Assembly: GCA_004565275.1 (NCBI GenBank)
Contig: SDOX01000009.1
Span: forward strand, 232,007-296,006
From: Nannochloropsis salina CCMP1776
Taxonomy: Eukaryota > Sar > Eustigmatophyceae > Eustigmatales > Monodopsidaceae
Direction: 5' to 3'
DNA length: 64,000 bases
Part shown: positions 60,691 through 64,000 of the stretch, one piece after another
Numbering within the stretch: the first letter of the stretch is position 1
How the letters are laid out: the number at the start of each line of letters is the position of its first letter
The notes under the pieces: generated by a model
The model's input: the letters and a program-made list of their open reading frames with translations, nothing else
Database searches by the model: none
What the model was told of the DNA's origin: nothing
Made by a program: the position numbers and the translations under genes

Positions 60691-61392
60691 CCCACAGGGT
60701 CTTTCGGTCCGGAATCCAGCTTAATGAGCAGCGGGTCACTGACTCGTCGGACGAGTCGGGCGTGCGACCGACGCGCGTCCGTGGACCAAAAGTTCGTGGT
60801 GACACGCTTTGGGAAAAAATCTGTTTTCGCGACTTTTGTTGAGATTGTATTGGCTAAATAAAAATGTATCCAGGCAGTGCTGCAATGTTTCTAGGTGAAG
60901 CAAATGCCATGCTTGCAGCGAGCCTCCGAGAATTTGTATTATTATGACTTGGCGTGCCACATCGCTATCGCCGTGTCCGACATCTGGGCCGGAAGATGGC
61001 GTTTGACAGCTAGACAAACATAGATTCTACAGCGTGGTTACATACAACCTCAAACATGCAAAACAATATTCAGCGGCAGAGAATGAGAAGACATGAGAAT
61101 AACTGGTATTATTTTGATATCAATCTCCTGTGGAAACCCAGGAAAAAAGTGTTCAACAATAGGCACCTGAGGCACTTTAAAGTGGCATGTACTTGCGAAA
61201 TTCTCCCGTGATTTTTGTGCTTCGACTTAATTTATTTGCATAAGGCATCGTTTACGAGTTATTGACAAAACACATTATTTTTTTGCGGGAAAATACAGGT
61301 CTCCCACAAAGGCGTGTTCTGCCGTGCCTGCCGTACACCCCCGCTTGAAAATCAACAGACTAACCGACACAATCGCATTCATTCTATCAAAT

Positions 61393-62803
61393 ATGCTTGA
61401 CGACTATCACTCATGCAAAGAGCAGCCACTCTGTGGCTACGTTCCCTCTCAATTGGGAGGGCTTCGTATTGCCTTACCAGTAATGCAGCACTTAAGCGAC
61501 GAGAAGAAAATTGAGGAAGAGGTAGGATGCGCTGCCAAATTTTCTTCATTGAGCACTTTTGACCCCTCTTTTCTTTCGCAGAGAACAGATGGAGCGCAGC
61601 TGCGCCAATTTTCGGATGACAGTGGTGAAGACTTAGAAAATAAGGATTACAGCCACCACGCCTCGGACACCGACGTTCACGTGGAGGATTTCTCTAGCGA
61701 TAGGAGCAGTGAGGGGGGGGGCCTTCCCTTTTCCATGCATAGTGGTAAAAGCGATGAATATGGGCTCGTCGATGAGATGCACGAGCCATTGGGTGCAAGC
61801 GTGCCGGGCATTGGCTCTTTCTACATCCGACGCGATCAGGTCCTGCGTCGTCGACGCCGAGAATTTCTGCGTCTCAAACGCTCGCAAAAGGTAAAGCTCA
61901 ATCACTGAAATCACTGAAAAGGCCTAGAATATGTTGGTTCATGTAGCTTTGACAAGCCCACTGTACTCGCTGGGGGACGTGCAACCAACTGCCCCCGATC
62001 CCGCACTTTCACAGGCAAAGGTTGTCAAGACGGCCTATACTGTGATCGAGGCCGTGTGCGAAGCTCTTTTCCCAGGCGAGCGAATGGAGCTTCTGGATGC
62101 TATCCTCACAGCGCACACAACATATTTTTGTCGTCAGAACAACCATGCGCGCGGGTCTCGTTCATCAAACAGCAGCAGCAGAAGCATTGGTAGCTACGTG
62201 CGCGCACGGGGGTCGAGGAAAAAGCAACAGGGTTCTCCTCTCCACGTGACCCCCCCAACATCGCAGCCTATCCGTATTCATGGTATCCAGTGCAATGCTG
62301 GAACGAGTGTGCCGTCGACGGAGGACACATGCAAGAGGAAAGCGAACACTAAGCGTACTCTTGAGCTTCCGGAGCAGACAAGGCGAACAACTTTTCGGGA
62401 TGGGGCCCTGGGACCGACTGTCTCGAAATGGCGAGATCCTGCTGAAACTCCTATATCTCTTCCTTGCTCTCTTGATTTTGCTGAACTATCGCCTACCCAC
62501 TCAAAGGCCCGGAGGCAGGCAGATATCTCGCCGCGGTCACCTGGAAACCCTCTATCTGCTGACCCATCACCGTGGGAGACTATACCCACACCATTATCAC
62601 TTATGGCTACTATGACCTCAGCTACTTCTTGGAAGTCCTCGATCTCCGCAGTGAAAGCTGAATCAAAACCTGAACTCCACTCGTCGTATCGTAGTAAGTC
62701 AGAATCCAGTCACACGACACTACAAGTGAATGAAGACCTTGAAAACGAGGTTGTGAATGCGCCAGAAGTGGCCTTGGTTTTACACAGCTTACGATATGCC
62801 TGA
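61393..62803 (+). CDS. Unknown protein (two exons)
   Basis: Exon 61393-61890 (donor CGCAAAAG|GTAAAG) joins exon 62015-62803 (acceptor TTTCACAG|GCA) in phase 0 to give 428 residues. The first ATG follows a stretch open since about 61309, where an AG after TACAG could be an acceptor, so an earlier exon is possible. The first exon is acidic and Ser/His-rich, ending in a basic run (IRRDQVLRRRRREFLRLKRS) that looks like a nuclear signal. The second exon opens with a helical part (VVKTAYTVIEAVCEALFPGERMELLDAILTAHTTYF) and ends in a disordered Ser/Thr/Pro-rich tail. No domain is recognised. A nuclear regulatory role is only a guess. Confidence 0.5.
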
Positions 62804-64000
62804 GTTGAGCCTTTGTTGTCAAATGGCATGCAAGATCGGGGATGTGGCTACCCAGTCTTCCATGCATTAGCGCAGGAAGTACATTTTGTGCAGAATAGAT
62901 GTACAATGAAGTTTAGTAACGAGCAATACCGATTAGTATTCGCCCCGAAGTCTCGTGGGAAGAATGTGGTGTTTTCACATTCCAAAATCAGTCTGTCCTG
63001 ACTCGGATTTGAAAATAACCAAGGCATAAGCAGAACAATGCTAAAATACAGAGATAACCGCGATCTTCGATGGAACAGCATAGTGGTAGACCTCATAAGC
63101 TATCTTCAAGTATAAAAGTGTGATCATTACATGGATCAGTCTGTTCGAGGTATCGAGTGATTTGGTGAAACAGATTAAAGCGAGAGCTGGTGGGGAATTC
63201 GAGCTGGATCTTCAGCAATTTTGCATTCCTTACAGATTTTTGTGACATAACGTTGTTCGTAGCGGTGTAGAATATGTATCAAAAGCTTTCCCATAAGTGA
63301 AAAAATCTCATGGGTATTGAACAGACAAGTCTCGTACATTAGGAGTTCTTCCGGTTCTCAATATTCGTTCGTCACCTTTCAATTAATCAAATCAATTTTC
63401 TCTCTGCGATAGCTTGTACAAAATTGACAAGCTATTTAAACTAGAATTTTGTCATTTTTATTTAGAAAAAAATCCGTATCTATGGTAAACAAATGCAAGA
63501 GTTTTACAGTCAAGAAATACTTCGTGGTTAACTGAGAAGGAAGGGTCTGACTAGCTGATCCATCCTTTTAGAGAGCTCTCGATATGGCCAATACATAGAA
63601 ATACATAATTTTTTGCATTGTGCGGAGTTTGAAATGCAAAAGAAATACTTGTTAACACCATAGCGACAGCTAGCGCATTTTGAAATGGGGAGTTTATATT
63701 GGGGGATAATATCAACCTCCCCATCCGCAACGGATCGGACCGGATCGGGGCGCTTTGCTTCAGTCAGTATGATCGGAAACCCATGTCTGTTAATCTTGTG
63801 TTTTTTACTCATGCTAGTGCGAAAAATTTCACACAAAACCAGGGTGGAAACTGCGTTCCATGTTGTCGCAGACTGGATCATGCCGACGGTCAGCTCACCG
63901 CTTATTGGCAATGTGCTTTTCCAGTGCTCCACTTAACCGCGCGTCGTCAGCAGGTTTTCCCATCTCCTCGTCACTCTTACCCGGCGCCGTATCATCTCCA
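62804..64000. other. Right-end intergenic region
   Basis: 1.2 kb, AT-rich until about 63,900. A minus-strand frame at 63528-63932 has no recognisable content. The last 80 bases become GC-rich and may begin another gene. Confidence 0.35.

Larger units (their letters stand above)
58797..61392. other. Long AT-rich gene-poor region with diverged repeats
   Basis: About 2.6 kb without a supported gene. It contains the three repeat copies listed separately and a short palindrome GACTCGTC-G-GACGAGTC near 60734-60750. Confidence 0.4.

Noticed and set aside
63528-63932. 134-codon minus-strand frame near the right end
   Set aside because: AT-rich, no domain and no start context.

Overview
This window looks like nuclear DNA of a compact, GC-rich photosynthetic stramenopile, most probably a eustigmatophyte of the Nannochloropsis/Microchloropsis type. 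That identification is an inference. It rests on several precursors that start with a signal peptide followed by a Phe at the presumed cleavage point (ASAFAP-like, as in complex red-lineage plastids), on a red-lineage light-harvesting protein, on spliceosomal introns of about 100-330 bases, and on close gene packing with many short divergent intergenic regions. I see no bacterial operon structure, no CRISPR array, and no recognisable viral element or transposon.

Layout. 1-6.5 kb: RecQ helicase (runs off the left edge), a CDK20/CCRK-type kinase, a helical-repeat protein assembled from two exons, and a HAD phosphatase of the phosphoglycolate phosphatase type. 6.5-8.9 kb: a gene-poor stretch with two identical 5S rRNA genes in inverted orientation and a GC-rich, hairpin-rich candidate RNA. 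8.9-19.4 kb: an ankyrin/Pro-rich protein, a PARP16-like tail-anchored mono-ADP-ribosyltransferase, and plastid proteins (DUF1995, DUF3727-like, a thylakoid-lumen candidate). 20-36.3 kb: a GCK-domain protein, an EHD ATPase, gamma-tocopherol methyltransferase, a double-length aquaporin-family protein, an LHC antenna protein with a long Ala-Pro-Lys linker, a basic unknown protein, a seven-bladed WD40 protein, and NF-YC. 37.4-47.6 kb: three secretory-pathway proteins (PDI-like, an ER-type glucose-6-phosphate dehydrogenase ending HIEL, a type-B carboxylesterase) with a plastid-type SAP-domain protein between them. 47.8-56 kb: TRM11, mitochondrial intermediate peptidase, PEX2 and a second ankyrin protein. 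56-64 kb: AT-richer and gene-poor, with two unrecognised multi-exon proteins, a diverged three-copy repeat and a rod-like hairpin.

The genes do not form one pathway. Themes are plastid function (LHC, VTE4, DUF1995, DUF3727-like, lumen protein, SAP protein, photorespiratory phosphatase), the ER lumen (PDI-like, ER G6PD, carboxylesterase, PARP16), and other organelles (PEX2, OCT1). The most unusual items are the fused tandem aquaporin-like protein, the LHC linker repeat, the inverted 5S pair, and two conserved genes (TRM11, PEX2) whose reading frame breaks in a G/C homopolymer. Exon structures are my own splice calls from GT/GC-AG sites, frame continuity and family alignment from memory; none has been checked against transcripts.
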